The notes: generated from the letters alone by a model not told the origin. Counted from the stretch's first letter, positions 28,806 to 37,992 are shown. The stretch is DNA of 50,849 nt from Bacillus sp. BP-3 (GCF_028401955.1 NZ_JAQOTJ010000024.1:1-50849); one strand, 5' to 3'. Translations and numbers: made by a program.

Positions 28806-30269
28806 ATGACAAGAACAATTACGATTTTAGGGTTAGGAGCTGGTGATTTAGACCAGCTTACAATGGGCGTATATCGAAAAGTTAAAGAAGCAGCGCACAT
28901 GTATATTCGAACGAAAGAACATCCAGTTATAGAGGAGCTTGAGAAAGAAGGTGTATTGTACACATCTTTTGATGCTGTATATGAAGCGTATGATACATTT
29001 GAAGAAGTGTATGAAACAATTTCTAACACATTGATTCAAAAAGCCAAGGAAGCTGATATTTTATATGCGGTTCCAGGTCATCCGCTTGTGGCAGAGCGTA
29101 CTGTACAACTTTTACTACAAAAAGGAGAAAAAGAGAACGTTGATGTGCGCATCGAGGGTGGACAAAGCTTTTTAGACCCAATGTTTGCAAGTTTGAAAAT
29201 TGATCCAATTGAAGGGTTTCAATTGATTGATGCGACATCATTTGAAAGAGGACAATTAGAGCTTCGTCAGCACTTAATTTTCTGCCAAGTGTATGATGCA
29301 TTTATTGCATCTGAAGTCAAGCTAACATTAATGGAAATGCTCCCGGACGATTATGAAGTATATATTGTGACTGCAGCAGGAACGTCATTTGAACAAGTGA
29401 AGAAAGTGCCACTCTATTTATTGGATCATGAGGCAGAGCTTAATAATTTAACGAGTGTGTACGTACCACCGGTGTTAAATCGACAATCATTGTATCAAGA
29501 ATTTGCTGTATTACGTGATATTATAGCGGAGTTACGCGGACCAAACGGATGCCCGTGGGATAAAAAGCAAACACACCAAACGTTAAAGAAATATTTAATT
29601 GAAGAAGCATATGAGGTATTAGAAGCTATCGATGAGGAAGATGATGATCATCTTGTTGAAGAGCTTGGCGATGTTCTATTGCAAGTTATGCTCCATGCAC
29701 AAATTGGTGAAGATGAAGGTTGGTTCTCGATTGATGATGTCATTCGCACGTTGTCTGAAAAAATGGTACGTCGTCACCCTCATGTATTTGGAGAGGTTAG
29801 TGTAGAGACCGCTGATGATGTTGTGACGAATTGGGAAGAAATTAAGAAACAAGAAAAAGGAAATGTAAAAGAGTCTATCTTATCAAGTATCCCGAAAAGT
29901 TTACCTCAGTTAATGCGCGCTTATGAAATTCAAAAAGAAGCAGCAAAGGTTGGTTTTGACTGGGATAATGTTAAGCCGATGATGGAAAAAGTAGATGAAG
30001 AATGGGAAGAATTTCAACGTGAAGTGGCGGTTATGGATGAAGAAAAGATGTTATCGGAATTTGGGGATTTAATATTTGCATTTGTGAATATTGCTCGCTA
30101 TTATAAAATCAATCCGGAAGAAGCACTTCATAAAACAAACGAAAAATTTATAAGCCGTTTTTTATATATGGAAGCAAAGGTTGCGAGTATGGAGAAGGAA
30201 ATGAAAGATTTTTCTTTAAAAGAGCTCGATGCATTATGGGAAGAAGCAAAGCAAATAGAGAATGAATAA
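28806..30269 (+). CDS. yabN: Tetrapyrrole methylase / MazG nucleotide pyrophosphohydrolase fusion (YabN)
   Basis: A 487-residue two-domain protein. Residues 1 to about 220 form a tetrapyrrole-methylase-like domain (ITILGLGAGDLDQLTMGVYR, VPGHPLVAERTV). The C-terminal half is MazG (GPNGCPWDKKQTHQTLKKYL, EEAYEV, EELGDVLLQV), with a second EExxE...EFGD half. MazG hydrolyses non-canonical and excess NTPs; the methylase-like part has no proven substrate. ATG 28806 is preceded by GAGGTGG; the long upstream extension overlaps yabM and is not used. The fusion is normal in Bacillus. Confidence 0.94.
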   Translation: MTRTITILGLGAGDLDQLTMGVYRKVKEAAHMYIRTKEHPVIEELEKEGVLYTSFDAVYEAYDTFEEVYETISNTLIQKAKEADILYAVPGHPLVAERTVQLLLQKGEKENVDVRIEGGQSFLDPMFASLKIDPIEGFQLIDATSFERGQLELRQHLIFCQVYDAFIASEVKLTLMEMLPDDYEVYIVTAAGTSFEQVKKVPLYLLDHEAELNNLTSVYVPPVLNRQSLYQEFAVLRDIIAELRGPNGCPWDKKQTHQTLKKYLIEEAYEVLEAIDEEDDDHLVEELGDVLLQVMLHAQIGEDEGWFSIDDVIRTLSEKMVRRHPHVFGEVSVETADDVVTNWEEIKKQEKGNVKESILSSIPKSLPQLMRAYEIQKEAAKVGFDWDNVKPMMEKVDEEWEEFQREVAVMDEEKMLSEFGDLIFAFVNIARYYKINPEEALHKTNEKFISRFLYMEAKVASMEKEMKDFSLKELDALWEEAKQIENE

Positions 30270-30281
30270 GGGGGAGTTGTT

Positions 30282-30563
30282 GTGCGTTTAGATAAATTTT
30301 TAAAAGTGTCTCGTCTTATCAAAAGAAGAACATTAGCAAAAGAAGTTGCAGATCAAGGACGAATTATGATTAACGGTCAAGCAGCGAAGGCGAGCTCAAC
30401 TGTAAAGGTAGAAGATGAATTAACAATTCGTTTCGGTCAAAAAGTTGTTACGGTAAAAATTAATGAATTAAAAGAAACGACAAAAAAAGAAGATGCTGCA
30501 AACTTATACACTGTTGTTCGTGAAGAGAAAGTTGAAGTAAAAGCGGAAGATAGCTTGTTCTAA
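30282..30563 (+). CDS. rqcP: Ribosome-associated quality control factor RqcP (YabO)
   Basis: A 93-residue S4-domain protein ([20 protein letters not shown], then [20 protein letters not shown]). It is the Bacillus Hsp15 homologue, which with RqcH adds C-terminal alanine tails to nascent chains on obstructed 50S subunits. GTG start with GGGGGAG upstream. The acidic C-terminal tail is slightly longer than the 86-residue B. subtilis protein. It lies between yabN and the sporulation genes yabP-yabQ. Confidence 0.93.
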   Translation: MRLDKFLKVSRLIKRRTLAKEVADQGRIMINGQAAKASSTVKVEDELTIRFGQKVVTVKINELKETTKKEDAANLYTVVREEKVEVKAEDSLF

Positions 30564-30617
30564 ATAATTTTGTCCTTTCATACATTGATACTAGTATAAA
30601 GTTATGGGGGGATGGAC

Positions 30618-30926
30618 GTGAACAAAGGCTATTCAATGTCGTCTTCTAATCAACAAAATGTTACTGTAGAACATGACATTGTAATGAGAGGAAGACGCGT
30701 TCTTGATATTACAGGAGTCAAGCAGGTAGAGAGTTTTGATAGTGAAGAATTTTTGTTAGAAACCGTCATGGGCTTTTTAACGATACGTGGTCAAAATCTA
30801 CAAATGAAAAACCTTGATGTTGAAAAAGGGCTTGTATCCATTAAAGGGAAAATATATGAGATGGCTTATATTGATGAGCATCAAGGGGAGAAAGCTAAAG
30901 GGTTCTTTAGCAAATTGTTTAAATGA
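30618..30926 (+). CDS. yabP: Spore cortex protein YabP
   Basis: A 102-residue YabP-family protein (RRVLDITGVKQVESFDSEEF, LETVMGFLTIRGQNLQMKNL). In B. subtilis yabP and yabQ are sigma-E genes needed for spore cortex formation. GTG 30618 is preferred because the GGGGGG run (30606-30611) is 6 bases upstream; the in-frame ATG 30612 touches that run. A sigma-E-like -10 (CATACATT, 30579-30586) lies upstream, but no good -35 was found. Overlaps yabQ by 4 bases. Confidence 0.92.
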   Translation: MNKGYSMSSSNQQNVTVEHDIVMRGRRVLDITGVKQVESFDSEEFLLETVMGFLTIRGQNLQMKNLDVEKGLVSIKGKIYEMAYIDEHQGEKAKGFFSKLFK

Positions 30927-31576
30927 GCTTAACGGTTCAATTATATACAATGCTTTCAATGATTGGGATGGGCGTTTCACTTGGAGCGGCTTTAGATACA
31001 TATCATCGCTTTTTGAAACGCGGAGAGCGAAAGCGTTGGCTCGTATTTATTTATGATATTTTATTTTGGATTGTCCAAGCCCTTGTTGTGTTTTATATAT
31101 TGTTGCTTGTAAATGAAGCAGAGTTACGTATGTATGTATTTTTAGCATTACTGTGTGGTTTTGCCGCATATCAAAGTTTGTTAAAGTCATTGTACATGAA
31201 AGTATTAAATTTTTTGATTTACATTTTTGTTCAAACATTTTATTTTTTTGTTCGTGTTGTTCAATTATTTATTGTTAAGCCAATTACGATTTTGATTCAC
31301 CTAATTATAGCATTTGCGCTATTTTTATTTCGTCTTGTAGTTGGAGTTGGAACCGGGTTGTGGAAAGTTATTGTAGCGATATTGCAGTTAGTGTGGAAAA
31401 TTATTTTCATTCCTGTTCGATTTGTTTGCTTTGTTATATGGAAACTTCTCCCTAGCCGTGTTAAAATTTTTATAAAGAGACAAGCAGGACTTTTAAAATA
31501 TTTCAAGAAAATGAAGAAGCATATATTCCTAATTTGGGAACTTATAAAAAAGAAGTTAGGGGGACCTCGAAAATGA
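30923..31576 (+). CDS. yabQ: Spore cortex membrane protein YabQ
   Basis: A 217-residue membrane protein of the YabQ family with about five hydrophobic segments in the first 160 residues and a basic C-terminal tail. In B. subtilis it localises to the outer forespore membrane and is required for cortex synthesis. It overlaps yabP (ATGA) and divIC (ATGA), so these genes are translationally coupled. Homology is recognised mainly at the N-terminus (MSLTVQLYTMLSMIGMGVSL, DTYHRF) and from gene order. Confidence 0.9.
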   Translation: MSLTVQLYTMLSMIGMGVSLGAALDTYHRFLKRGERKRWLVFIYDILFWIVQALVVFYILLLVNEAELRMYVFLALLCGFAAYQSLLKSLYMKVLNFLIYIFVQTFYFFVRVVQLFIVKPITILIHLIIAFALFLFRLVVGVGTGLWKVIVAILQLVWKIIFIPVRFVCFVIWKLLPSRVKIFIKRQAGLLKYFKKMKKHIFLIWELIKKKLGGPRK

Positions 31577-31932
31577 GGGAACTAAAACAAAGGTATGTAT
31601 TGGAACAGAATCAAAATTCTGTTAAAGAACATATAATACAATCGAATGAAGGTAGAAGGCGCGTTTATCGTCGATTAGCTGTATTTTTGGCATTTGCTTT
31701 TGTAGTTATTGTAAGTATCAGTGTGACGTTTTATCAACAAAATAGTGAGATTAACGCTAAAGAAGCAAAAGTAAAAGAGTTGGAAAAAGAAACAAATGTG
31801 GTAACTATAAAAGAAAAACAGCTGAAAGATGAAATTCAAAAATTACATGATGATGATTATGTTTTAGAGATTGCTAGAAGAGATTATTACTTTTCAAAGC
31901 CTGGGGAGATAATTTTTCCCATTTCTAAGTAA
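31573..31932 (+). CDS. divIC: Cell division protein DivIC
   Basis: A 119-residue bitopic membrane protein, FtsB-like. A basic cytoplasmic N-terminus (about 1-33) leads to one membrane helix (about 34-56, LAVFLAFAFVVIVSISVTFY), then an extracellular coiled coil (about 60-95) and the conserved tail IARRDYYFSKPGEIIFPI. It works with FtsL and DivIB in the divisome. ATG 31573 overlaps the yabQ stop and has TTAGGGGG upstream; a longer in-frame start at 31534 lies inside yabQ and is rejected. Confidence 0.95.
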   Translation: MRELKQRYVLEQNQNSVKEHIIQSNEGRRRVYRRLAVFLAFAFVVIVSISVTFYQQNSEINAKEAKVKELEKETNVVTIKEKQLKDEIQKLHDDDYVLEIARRDYYFSKPGEIIFPISK

Positions 31933-32019
31933 TAGGTGTTGTATTGACACTATATTTTAAGATTATATATAATGAAGTAAAATTTGACTTTTTAACCACT
32001 AAGGAGGAGCGTTTTTTTT

Positions 32020-32478
32020 ATGTCAATCGAGGTAGGCAGCAAGTTACAGGGTAAAGTAACAGGTATTACGAATTTTGGGGCTTTTGTAGAGCTGCCAGAA
32101 GGATTAACTGGTCTTGTTCATATTAGTGAAGTTGCTGATAATTATGTAAAAGATATTAATGATCACTTAAAAGTGGGTGATCAAGTAGAAGTAAAAGTTA
32201 TTAACGTTGAGAAAGACGGTAAAATTGGTTTATCTATTAAAAAAGCGAAAGAGCGTGAAAAAACAGAAGGGGAACAACGCGATAATCAACGCGCTGGACG
32301 TCCTGCGCGTAATCGCTCTTTTAGCAGAGACAATCGTGGTGGCGGTGACAACCGTAACCAAAAAGAAACATTTGAGCAAAAGATGGCTCGCTTTTTGAAA
32401 GACAGTGAAGATCGTTTAACTTCTTTAAAGCGTAATACGGAGTCAAAACGTGGCGGCCGTGGCGCTCGTCGCGGATAA
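32020..32478 (+). CDS. yabR: S1-domain RNA-binding protein YabR
   Basis: A 152-residue protein with one S1/OB-fold domain at residues 1-75 (GKVTGITNFGAFVELPEGLT, GLVHISEVADNYV), like the S1 domain of polynucleotide phosphorylase. The C-terminal half is low-complexity and rich in Arg, Gly and Asn (RDNRGGGDNRNQ, then RGGRGARRG), suggesting disordered RNA binding. It is longer than my recollection of the B. subtilis protein (about 128 residues). Role not established. RBS AAGGAGGAG. Followed by a terminator and then tRNA genes, as in B. subtilis. Confidence 0.9.
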   Translation: MSIEVGSKLQGKVTGITNFGAFVELPEGLTGLVHISEVADNYVKDINDHLKVGDQVEVKVINVEKDGKIGLSIKKAKEREKTEGEQRDNQRAGRPARNRSFSRDNRGGGDNRNQKETFEQKMARFLKDSEDRLTSLKRNTESKRGGRGARRG

Positions 32479-32506
32479 AACTTGCTGTTTATTTTAAAAT
32501 AAAGAG

Positions 32507-32541
32507 AAGCACCCAGAGTGTTCACTCAGGGTGCTTTTTTT
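32507..32541 (+). terminator. Terminator after yabR
   Basis: AGCACCC pairs with GGGTGCT, with a partly paired interior (AGAGTG, CACTC), followed by TTTTTTT. Confidence 0.92.
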
Positions 32542-32591
32542 ATGGTGAAAACAGCATATAGAAAAAATAATAAAAAATACTTAAAAACGTG

Positions 32592-32620
32592 TTGACTTTG
32601 AATGCTATTTAAGATAATAT
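32592..32620 (+). promoter_or_regulatory. Sigma-A promoter of the tRNA pair
   Basis: TTGACT (32592-32597) and TAATAT (32615-32620) are separated by 17 bases, about 26 bases before tRNA-Met. Confidence 0.8.
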
Positions 32621-32645
32621 ACTAATTGTCCGTTAAATACGACAT

Positions 32646-32719
32646 GGCGGTGTAGCTCAGCTGGCTAGAGCGTACGGTTCATACCCGTGAGGTCGGGGGT
32701 TCGATCCCCTCCGCCGCTA
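32646..32719 (+). tRNA. tRNA-Met (anticodon CAU), elongator type
   Basis: A 74-base cloverleaf. The acceptor arm (GGCGGTG with CGCCGCT) contains G-U pairs, the D arm is GCTC/GAGC, and the anticodon loop TTCATAC carries CAU. The T loop is TTCGATC. It lacks the C1-A72 mismatch and the three anticodon-stem G-C pairs of initiator tRNA, so it is elongator Met. No CCA is encoded. It matches the B. subtilis trnSL position after yabR. Confidence 0.95.
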
Positions 32720-32730
32720 TATATTTTAAC

Positions 32731-32802
32731 GGCCCGTTGGTCAAGTGGTTAAGACACCGCCCTTTCACGGCGGTAACACGGGTTCGAATCCCGTACGGGT
32801 CA
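32731..32802 (+). tRNA. tRNA-Glu (anticodon UUC)
   Basis: A 72-base cloverleaf with acceptor arms GGCCCGT and ACGGGTC, anticodon loop CTTTCAC carrying UUC, and T loop TTCGAAT. CCA is not encoded. Lies 11 bases after tRNA-Met and shares its promoter and terminator. Confidence 0.96.
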
Positions 32803-32809
32803 TCGCTGA

Positions 32810-32842
32810 AAAGATCATGCAAATTATGCATGATCTTTTTTT
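32810..32842 (+). terminator. Terminator of the tRNA operon
   Basis: A perfect 10-bp stem AGATCATGCA/TGCATGATCT with a 5-base loop is followed by TTTTTT. Confidence 0.93.
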
Positions 32843-33101
32843 GTTTTGTTATTGTGGATGGTTATTCTATACTGTACAACTTTGAGTTTGAGATAATTGT
32901 TGGCAAATTCTAATCGGTGATAAAAATGATGGGAACTTTGCTTTATATTAAGGAATTGTAAAGTTATGCGCTTCTTCTACAAAAACAACTATTATTTTTT
33001 GAAAATTCAATAATCTATTTAAAAATTTACGTTTAACTCTGTATATATATGGTGCTATTTTGTATAAAAGGTCGAACAATTATTATGTTGTAAACTGTTA
33101 T
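32843..33101. other. Intergenic region upstream of the spoIIE promoter
   Basis: AT-rich, no gene. Contains ATTGTGGATGGTTATTCT (32851-32868), nearly identical to 35735-35752 on the other side of spoIIE, and a Spo0A-box-like GGTCGAA (33070-33076). Confidence 0.5.
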
Positions 33102-33135
33102 TTTGACAAAAACTCCGCAACATACATTTTATAAT
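33070..33135 (+). promoter_or_regulatory. Spo0A-activated sigma-A promoter of spoIIE
   Basis: TTGACA (33103-33108) and TATAAT (33130-33135) are both consensus but 21 bases apart, too far for ordinary sigma-A use. This is the architecture of the B. subtilis spoIIE and spoIIG promoters, which need Spo0A~P. The -35 region overlaps TGTCAAA on the minus strand (6/7 to the 0A box), and GGTCGAA at 33070-33076 is a second 6/7 match. Start point inferred near 33142. Confidence 0.8.
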
Positions 33136-33170
33136 TACAAGTAATAAAATATGCAGGTGGTGTTCAAAAT

Positions 33171-35648
33171 ATGCCAAGAGCAGGAAGGAATACTGTCAAT
33201 CCAAATTCTAGTGCGCTTGCTATAGGCCATGGGCAAATGACAGCTGAAAAGTGGACAAGCAAATTAAGGATGAAATTGGAACAAATTTTCTTTCGTTGGG
33301 GATTTGTGGTTGCGTTGGTTGGTTTTCTTTTGGGACGAGCATATATTTTAACGAACATTTTGCCGTTTGCTTTGCCGTTTTTTGCTGCTGTATATGTGAT
33401 GAAACGTGATAAAATGGCTCTTGCATTCCTCGCTGTAATGGCAGGTGCATTTTCGGTTTCATTAGAGAATCTATTTTTTGCCTTTGCATCTATATTTACA
33501 TTCTTCATCTATAATATCTTCTTTGGTCGTTTTACAAGTAAGACGATTGGACTTGTACCATTTCAAGTATTTATTTCTGCATTAACCGCTCATCTTATCG
33601 TTGTTTATTTCGCGCAAGGAACAATTGGTATGTATGATTTGCTTGTTAGTACAATTGAAGCAGGATTAAGCTTCGTGTTAACAATGATTTTCTTGCAAAG
33701 TGTTCCCCTTTTAATAGAACGAAAAGGAAAACAACAATCATTAGAAACGGAAGAAATTGTTTGCCTAATTATATTGCTAGCATCTGTATTAACAGGTACA
33801 ACAGATTGGTTTGTTTATGATTTATCAGTTCAGCATATTTTCACGAGATATTTAGTACTAGTGTTTGCGTTTGTGGCAGGGGCAGCAACAGGTTCTACTG
33901 TAGGTGTTGTAACAGGTTTGATTTTAAGTTTAGCGAATGTAGCGAGTTTATATCAATTAAGTTTACTGGCGTTCTCTGGATTGTTAGGCGGCTTACTGAA
34001 AGAGGGAAAGCGAATAGGGGTAAGTTTAGGTTTATTAATTGGAACAAGTTTAATTACGTTATACGTAGATAAACAAACAAGTATTGTAATGACATTATTA
34101 GAGTCAGGTGTAGCGATTGTATTGTTTTTATTAACGCCTAAGATCATCGTTGAACGCCTTTCCAAGTATATGCCGGGGACACAAGAGCATGCGAATGACC
34201 AACAACAATATTTAAGAAGAATGCGTGATGTTACGGCAAATAAAATTAATCAGTTTGCAAATGTGTTTGAAGCATTGTCTAATAGCTTTTCTATATATGG
34301 GTATGTAGAAGATGAGGATAAGGACACGGAGACGGATTTATTTTTAAGCACAATTACCGCCAAGACGTGTCAGACGTGCTTTAAGAAGGATCAGTGTTGG
34401 GTTGTGAATTTTGATAAAACGTATGATTATATGAAGGAACTTATGAATGAAACGGAGGAAGGTACATTACAAAATAATCGTAAATTGCTCCGTGATTTTG
34501 AAAAATATTGTGTGAGAGGAACGAAAGTAACAGGTTTAATTGATGATGAATTAGAGCATTTTTATGAAGGGCAAAAGTTAAGGAAGCAAATGCGTGATAA
34601 TCGTAGAATTGTTGCTGAGCAACTTATGGGTGTTTCGAAAGTAATGGCGGATTTCTCAAAAGAGATTCAAAAGGAAAGAGAGAATCATCAGGTGCAAGAG
34701 GAACAAATTTTACAAGCATTTCGTGATTTTGGTGTAGAGGTTGAACATGTTGATATTTATTGTTTGGATCGGGGGAACATTGATATTGAAATGATGATTC
34801 CTGCTTCGTGTAATAAACATGGGGAATGTGAAAAGCTTGTTGCTCCGATGTTGTCTGATATTTTACATGAAACAGTTGTCGTGAAACATGAAGACCAATC
34901 AGCGTATCCGAATGGTTACAGTACAGTGTCTTTTGGGTCGGCTAAAACGTTTTCTGTTGATACAGGTCTTGCTACTGCGGCTAAAGGAGGGGGATTTGTA
35001 TCTGGTGATTCCTATGCCATGATGGAGTTAAGTGTGGGGAAATATGCGTTGGCTATTAGTGATGGGATGGGAAATGGAAGACGGGCTCACATGGAAAGTA
35101 AAGAGACAGTGAAGTTGTTGCAAAAAATATTGCAATCAGGTATTGATGAGGAAATTGCAATAAAATCGATCAATTCCATTCTCTCGCTGCGAACAACTGA
35201 AGAAATGTTTACAACATTAGATTTGGCGATGATTGATTTACGTGATGCAAACGCTAAGTTTTTAAAGATTGGTTCTACGCCAAGTTTTGTAAAGCGTGGC
35301 AATCAAGTATTTAAAATAGAGGCGAGTAATTTACCGATGGGGATTATTGAAGACTTTGAAGTAGATGTTGTAGGTGAACAATTAAAATCTGGTGACATTT
35401 TAATCATGATGAGCGATGGGATTTTTGAAGGTGCAAAACATGTAGAGAATCATGAAGTGTGGATGAAACGGAAGATTAAAGAATTAGAAACGGAAGATCC
35501 ACAAGAGATTGCTGATATTATTATGGAAGATGTTATTCGTACTGATAATGGATATATTAATGATGACATGACAATTGTGGTGGCAAAAGTAAAAAAGAAT
35601 ATGCCGAAATGGGCTACAATTCCTATTGTTAGTAAACAAGCTCAATAA
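33171..35648 (+). CDS. spoIIE: Stage II sporulation protein E, serine phosphatase
   Basis: An 825-residue membrane phosphatase, as long as B. subtilis SpoIIE. The N-terminus (about 45-330) holds about ten membrane segments, a central region (about 330-590) supports FtsZ binding and oligomerisation, and the C-terminal PP2C/PPM domain has metal aspartates in ALAISDGMGNG and ILIMMSDGIFEG. It dephosphorylates SpoIIAA in the forespore, which frees sigma-F from SpoIIAB, and it acts at the polar septum. RBS AGGTGGTG. The stop codon is the TAA inside an ATAAAGTG repeat core. yabS and yabT, its neighbours in B. subtilis, are absent. Confidence 0.97.
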   Translation: MPRAGRNTVNPNSSALAIGHGQMTAEKWTSKLRMKLEQIFFRWGFVVALVGFLLGRAYILTNILPFALPFFAAVYVMKRDKMALAFLAVMAGAFSVSLENLFFAFASIFTFFIYNIFFGRFTSKTIGLVPFQVFISALTAHLIVVYFAQGTIGMYDLLVSTIEAGLSFVLTMIFLQSVPLLIERKGKQQSLETEEIVCLIILLASVLTGTTDWFVYDLSVQHIFTRYLVLVFAFVAGAATGSTVGVVTGLILSLANVASLYQLSLLAFSGLLGGLLKEGKRIGVSLGLLIGTSLITLYVDKQTSIVMTLLESGVAIVLFLLTPKIIVERLSKYMPGTQEHANDQQQYLRRMRDVTANKINQFANVFEALSNSFSIYGYVEDEDKDTETDLFLSTITAKTCQTCFKKDQCWVVNFDKTYDYMKELMNETEEGTLQNNRKLLRDFEKYCVRGTKVTGLIDDELEHFYEGQKLRKQMRDNRRIVAEQLMGVSKVMADFSKEIQKERENHQVQEEQILQAFRDFGVEVEHVDIYCLDRGNIDIEMMIPASCNKHGECEKLVAPMLSDILHETVVVKHEDQSAYPNGYSTVSFGSAKTFSVDTGLATAAKGGGFVSGDSYAMMELSVGKYALAISDGMGNGRRAHMESKETVKLLQKILQSGIDEEIAIKSINSILSLRTTEEMFTTLDLAMIDLRDANAKFLKIGSTPSFVKRGNQVFKIEASNLPMGIIEDFEVDVVGEQLKSGDILIMMSDGIFEGAKHVENHEVWMKRKIKELETEDPQEIADIIMEDVIRTDNGYINDDMTIVVAKVKKNMPKWATIPIVSKQAQ

Positions 35649-35686
35649 AGTGAAACTTCCACCAGTGGGGTACTCCTGCTGGTGGT
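35645..35686 (+). repeat. Interspersed repeat core, copy c, at the spoIIE stop
   Basis: ATAAAGTGAAACTTCCACCA then GTGGGG. The TAA at 35646-35648 is the spoIIE stop. The following bases form a hairpin (CCACCAG 35659-35665 with CTGGTGG 35678-35684) that could act as a weak terminator or RNA stabiliser, although no T run follows. Confidence 0.7.
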
Positions 35687-36022
35687 TAGTTGAACTAATT
35701 AGGTTTTTATGGGCTGCAGTCTCTCTTGATGACAATTGTGGATAGTTATTCTCTACGTTTCTCTTTTCGCTTCTCATAATTTGGAGAAGTGGAAATGTCC
35801 GTAGTTTAAAAGAGGAAAATGACAAGGCCTAGGAATATATCTGAGGCCTGTTTGCTATACATGGAATATTTAATTTTGTTTATTTCTGTATGCAAAGAAA
35901 AAATTCATATGTAAGATAAATTGTGAAATTTATACATCTTTGTTTTGCAGAAAGCTTGTAAAAGTTGTACCATTATATCAAGGTATGCTATCGTTTTAGC
36001 TCAATGAAAGGTGATTGCAGCA
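35687..36022. other. Intergenic region spoIIE-tilS
   Basis: No gene. Contains the second copy of the ATTGTGGATAGTTATTCT sequence (35735-35752), which includes a 9-mer one base from the DnaA box, and a short hairpin GGCCT/AGGCC (35825-35847). Two weak sigma-A-like promoter candidates lie at 35945-35973 and 35965-35994. I cannot choose between them. Confidence 0.45.
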
Positions 36023-37453
36023 TTGAAAGATGAATTTGTTAAAAAGGTAGATGCTTTTGTAGAAAGGCATAATTTATTAGAGGAACATTCTACGGTTGTT
36101 GTTGGTGTGTCAGGGGGACCTGATTCTTTAGCGCTTTTCTTCTATTTGTTAGAGAAGCGTGAGGAGAAGAAATTGCAAATTGTAGTTGCTCATGTTGACC
36201 ATATGTTTCGCGGTGAGGAATCGCAGGAAGATTTGCGATATGTGAAACATTTGTGTGAAAATCTTAATGTTGTCTGTGAAGCAATACAAATTGATGTGAA
36301 GCAGTATCAAAAACAAAATCGAATGAGTGCACAAGTTGCGGCAAGAGAATGTCGATATGCATTTTTGGAAAGAATAATGAGAAAACATAATGCACAATAT
36401 GTAGCTCTTGGTCATCATGGTGACGATCAAATTGAGACAGTTTTAATGCGTCTTGTGCGTGGTAGCACTTCGAAGGGTTATTCTGGGATTTCTGTGAAGC
36501 GGGCTTTCGATAAAGGCTCTTTGATTCGACCTTTGCTGGCAGTAACGAAAGAAGAAATTCTTGATTATTGTAAGAGAAAGGATGTTGACCCTCGTATTGA
36601 CCCTAGTAATACAAAAGAAACGTATACAAGGAATCGACTACGAAAATATGTTCTTCCTCATTTAAAGCAGGAGAATCCAAATGTTCATGAACGTTTTCAA
36701 GCTTTTAGTAAGTTTATGCAAGAGGATGAAGCGTATTTGCAGGAATTAGCTTTTGAAAAAATGAATAAAGTAATTAAGAAAAAAGATACAAAAAGAGTTG
36801 TCGTATCAATTCCTGCATTTGAATCTATACCTATACCTTTACAAAGGAGAGGGATTCAACTAATATTAAACTATCTTTATGAATATAAAATTCCATCTTC
36901 GCTTTCTTCTGTACATATTGACAAGGTGATTGAGTTTTTCAAACGAACTCATCCTTCAGGTGTGCTTCACTTTCCGGGTGGATTAGAGGTTGTTCGTACA
37001 TATGAAGAATGTATTTTCCGTTTTGTTGAAGAAAAGGTTGTTTTTTCTTCTCATGTTTTACAAGTGCCTGGAAAGGTAACATTAGTAAATGGTGATGAGT
37101 TTGTAGTAGAGATTAGCGATTGTGTACCTAGTATGGTGAATGAGATGATGTTTGTTGCAAAATATAATGAAATAACATCTCCACTTATCGTTCGTCCGCG
37201 GGAAGATGGCGATCGAATGTCAATTCAAGGTATGAATGGTACGAAGAAGATAAAGTCTATTTTTATTGAGGCAAAAGTACCGAAGGAGAAAAGAGCAGAC
37301 TGGCCAATTGTTTGTGATGCGAATGGAAATGTTATTTGGGTTCCGTTGTTGAAACGATCTGCATTTGCTATTTCGCGAGAAACAGTAGATAAGGATACAT
37401 ATATTATTGTTCATTACAAAAGCAAGAAGTCTTCCAGGAGGATAATGAAATGA
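36023..37453 (+). CDS. tilS: tRNA(Ile)-lysidine synthetase
   Basis: A 476-residue enzyme that converts C34 of the CAU-anticodon tRNA-Ile to lysidine so that it reads AUA. The PP-loop SGGPDS is at residues 30-35, followed by the N-type ATPase domain and C-terminal substrate-recognition domains ([10 protein letters not shown]-type motif present as [11 protein letters not shown]). TTG 36023 is chosen: AAAGGTG lies about 9 bases upstream, while GTG 36011 has no RBS. It overlaps hprT by 4 bases, a conserved pair whose products act together at the ftsH promoter in B. subtilis. Confidence 0.95.
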   Translation: MKDEFVKKVDAFVERHNLLEEHSTVVVGVSGGPDSLALFFYLLEKREEKKLQIVVAHVDHMFRGEESQEDLRYVKHLCENLNVVCEAIQIDVKQYQKQNRMSAQVAARECRYAFLERIMRKHNAQYVALGHHGDDQIETVLMRLVRGSTSKGYSGISVKRAFDKGSLIRPLLAVTKEEILDYCKRKDVDPRIDPSNTKETYTRNRLRKYVLPHLKQENPNVHERFQAFSKFMQEDEAYLQELAFEKMNKVIKKKDTKRVVVSIPAFESIPIPLQRRGIQLILNYLYEYKIPSSLSSVHIDKVIEFFKRTHPSGVLHFPGGLEVVRTYEECIFRFVEEKVVFSSHVLQVPGKVTLVNGDEFVVEISDCVPSMVNEMMFVAKYNEITSPLIVRPREDGDRMSIQGMNGTKKIKSIFIEAKVPKEKRADWPIVCDANGNVIWVPLLKRSAFAISRETVDKDTYIIVHYKSKKSSRRIMK

Positions 37454-37992
37454 TGAATCAAGATATCGAAAAAGTATTAATTTCTGAAGAGCAAATACAA
37501 GAAAAAGTAAGGGAATTAGGCGCAATTCTTGCAGAGGATTATAAAAATACGGTACCTCTTGCAATCGGTGTACTAAAAGGTGCAATGCCATTTATGGCAG
37601 ACCTATTAAAGCGCACAGATGCATATCTTGAAATGGACTTTATGGCTGTATCTAGCTACGGTCATTCAACTGTTTCAACTGGTGAAGTGAAAATTTTAAA
37701 AGATCTAGATACTTCTTTAGAGGGACGCGATATTTTAATCGTAGAAGATATTATCGACAGCGGCCTTACATTAAGCTACTTGGTAGACTTATTTAAATAT
37801 CGTAAAGCAAAATCTGTGAAGATTGTAACGTTATTAGATAAGCCAACTGGCCGAAAAGTTGACCTTAAAGCGGATTATGTTGGGTTTACTGTTCCGCACG
37901 AATTTGTTGTGGGATACGGATTAGACTATAAGGAACAATATCGTAATCTTCCTTACGTTGGTGTATTGAAGCCGAGCGTATATTCCAATTAA
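37450..37992 (+). CDS. hprT: Hypoxanthine phosphoribosyltransferase
   Basis: A 180-residue salvage enzyme that joins hypoxanthine or guanine to PRPP, giving IMP or GMP. The PRPP-binding loop is [14 protein letters not shown] and the base-contacting segment is [17 protein letters not shown]. Two adjacent in-frame ATGs (37450, 37453) follow AGGAGG; the first gives the family N-terminus MMNQDIEKV. Overlaps the tilS stop. In B. subtilis TilS and HprT jointly activate ftsH. Confidence 0.96.
   Translation: MMNQDIEKVLISEEQIQEKVRELGAILAEDYKNTVPLAIGVLKGAMPFMADLLKRTDAYLEMDFMAVSSYGHSTVSTGEVKILKDLDTSLEGRDILIVEDIIDSGLTLSYLVDLFKYRKAKSVKIVTLLDKPTGRKVDLKADYVGFTVPHEFVVGYGLDYKEQYRNLPYVGVLKPSVYSN

Noticed and set aside
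30560-30586. Sigma-E promoter for yabP
   Set aside because: The -10 (CATACATT) is good, but no acceptable -35 lies at the right distance, so it is mentioned only under yabP.
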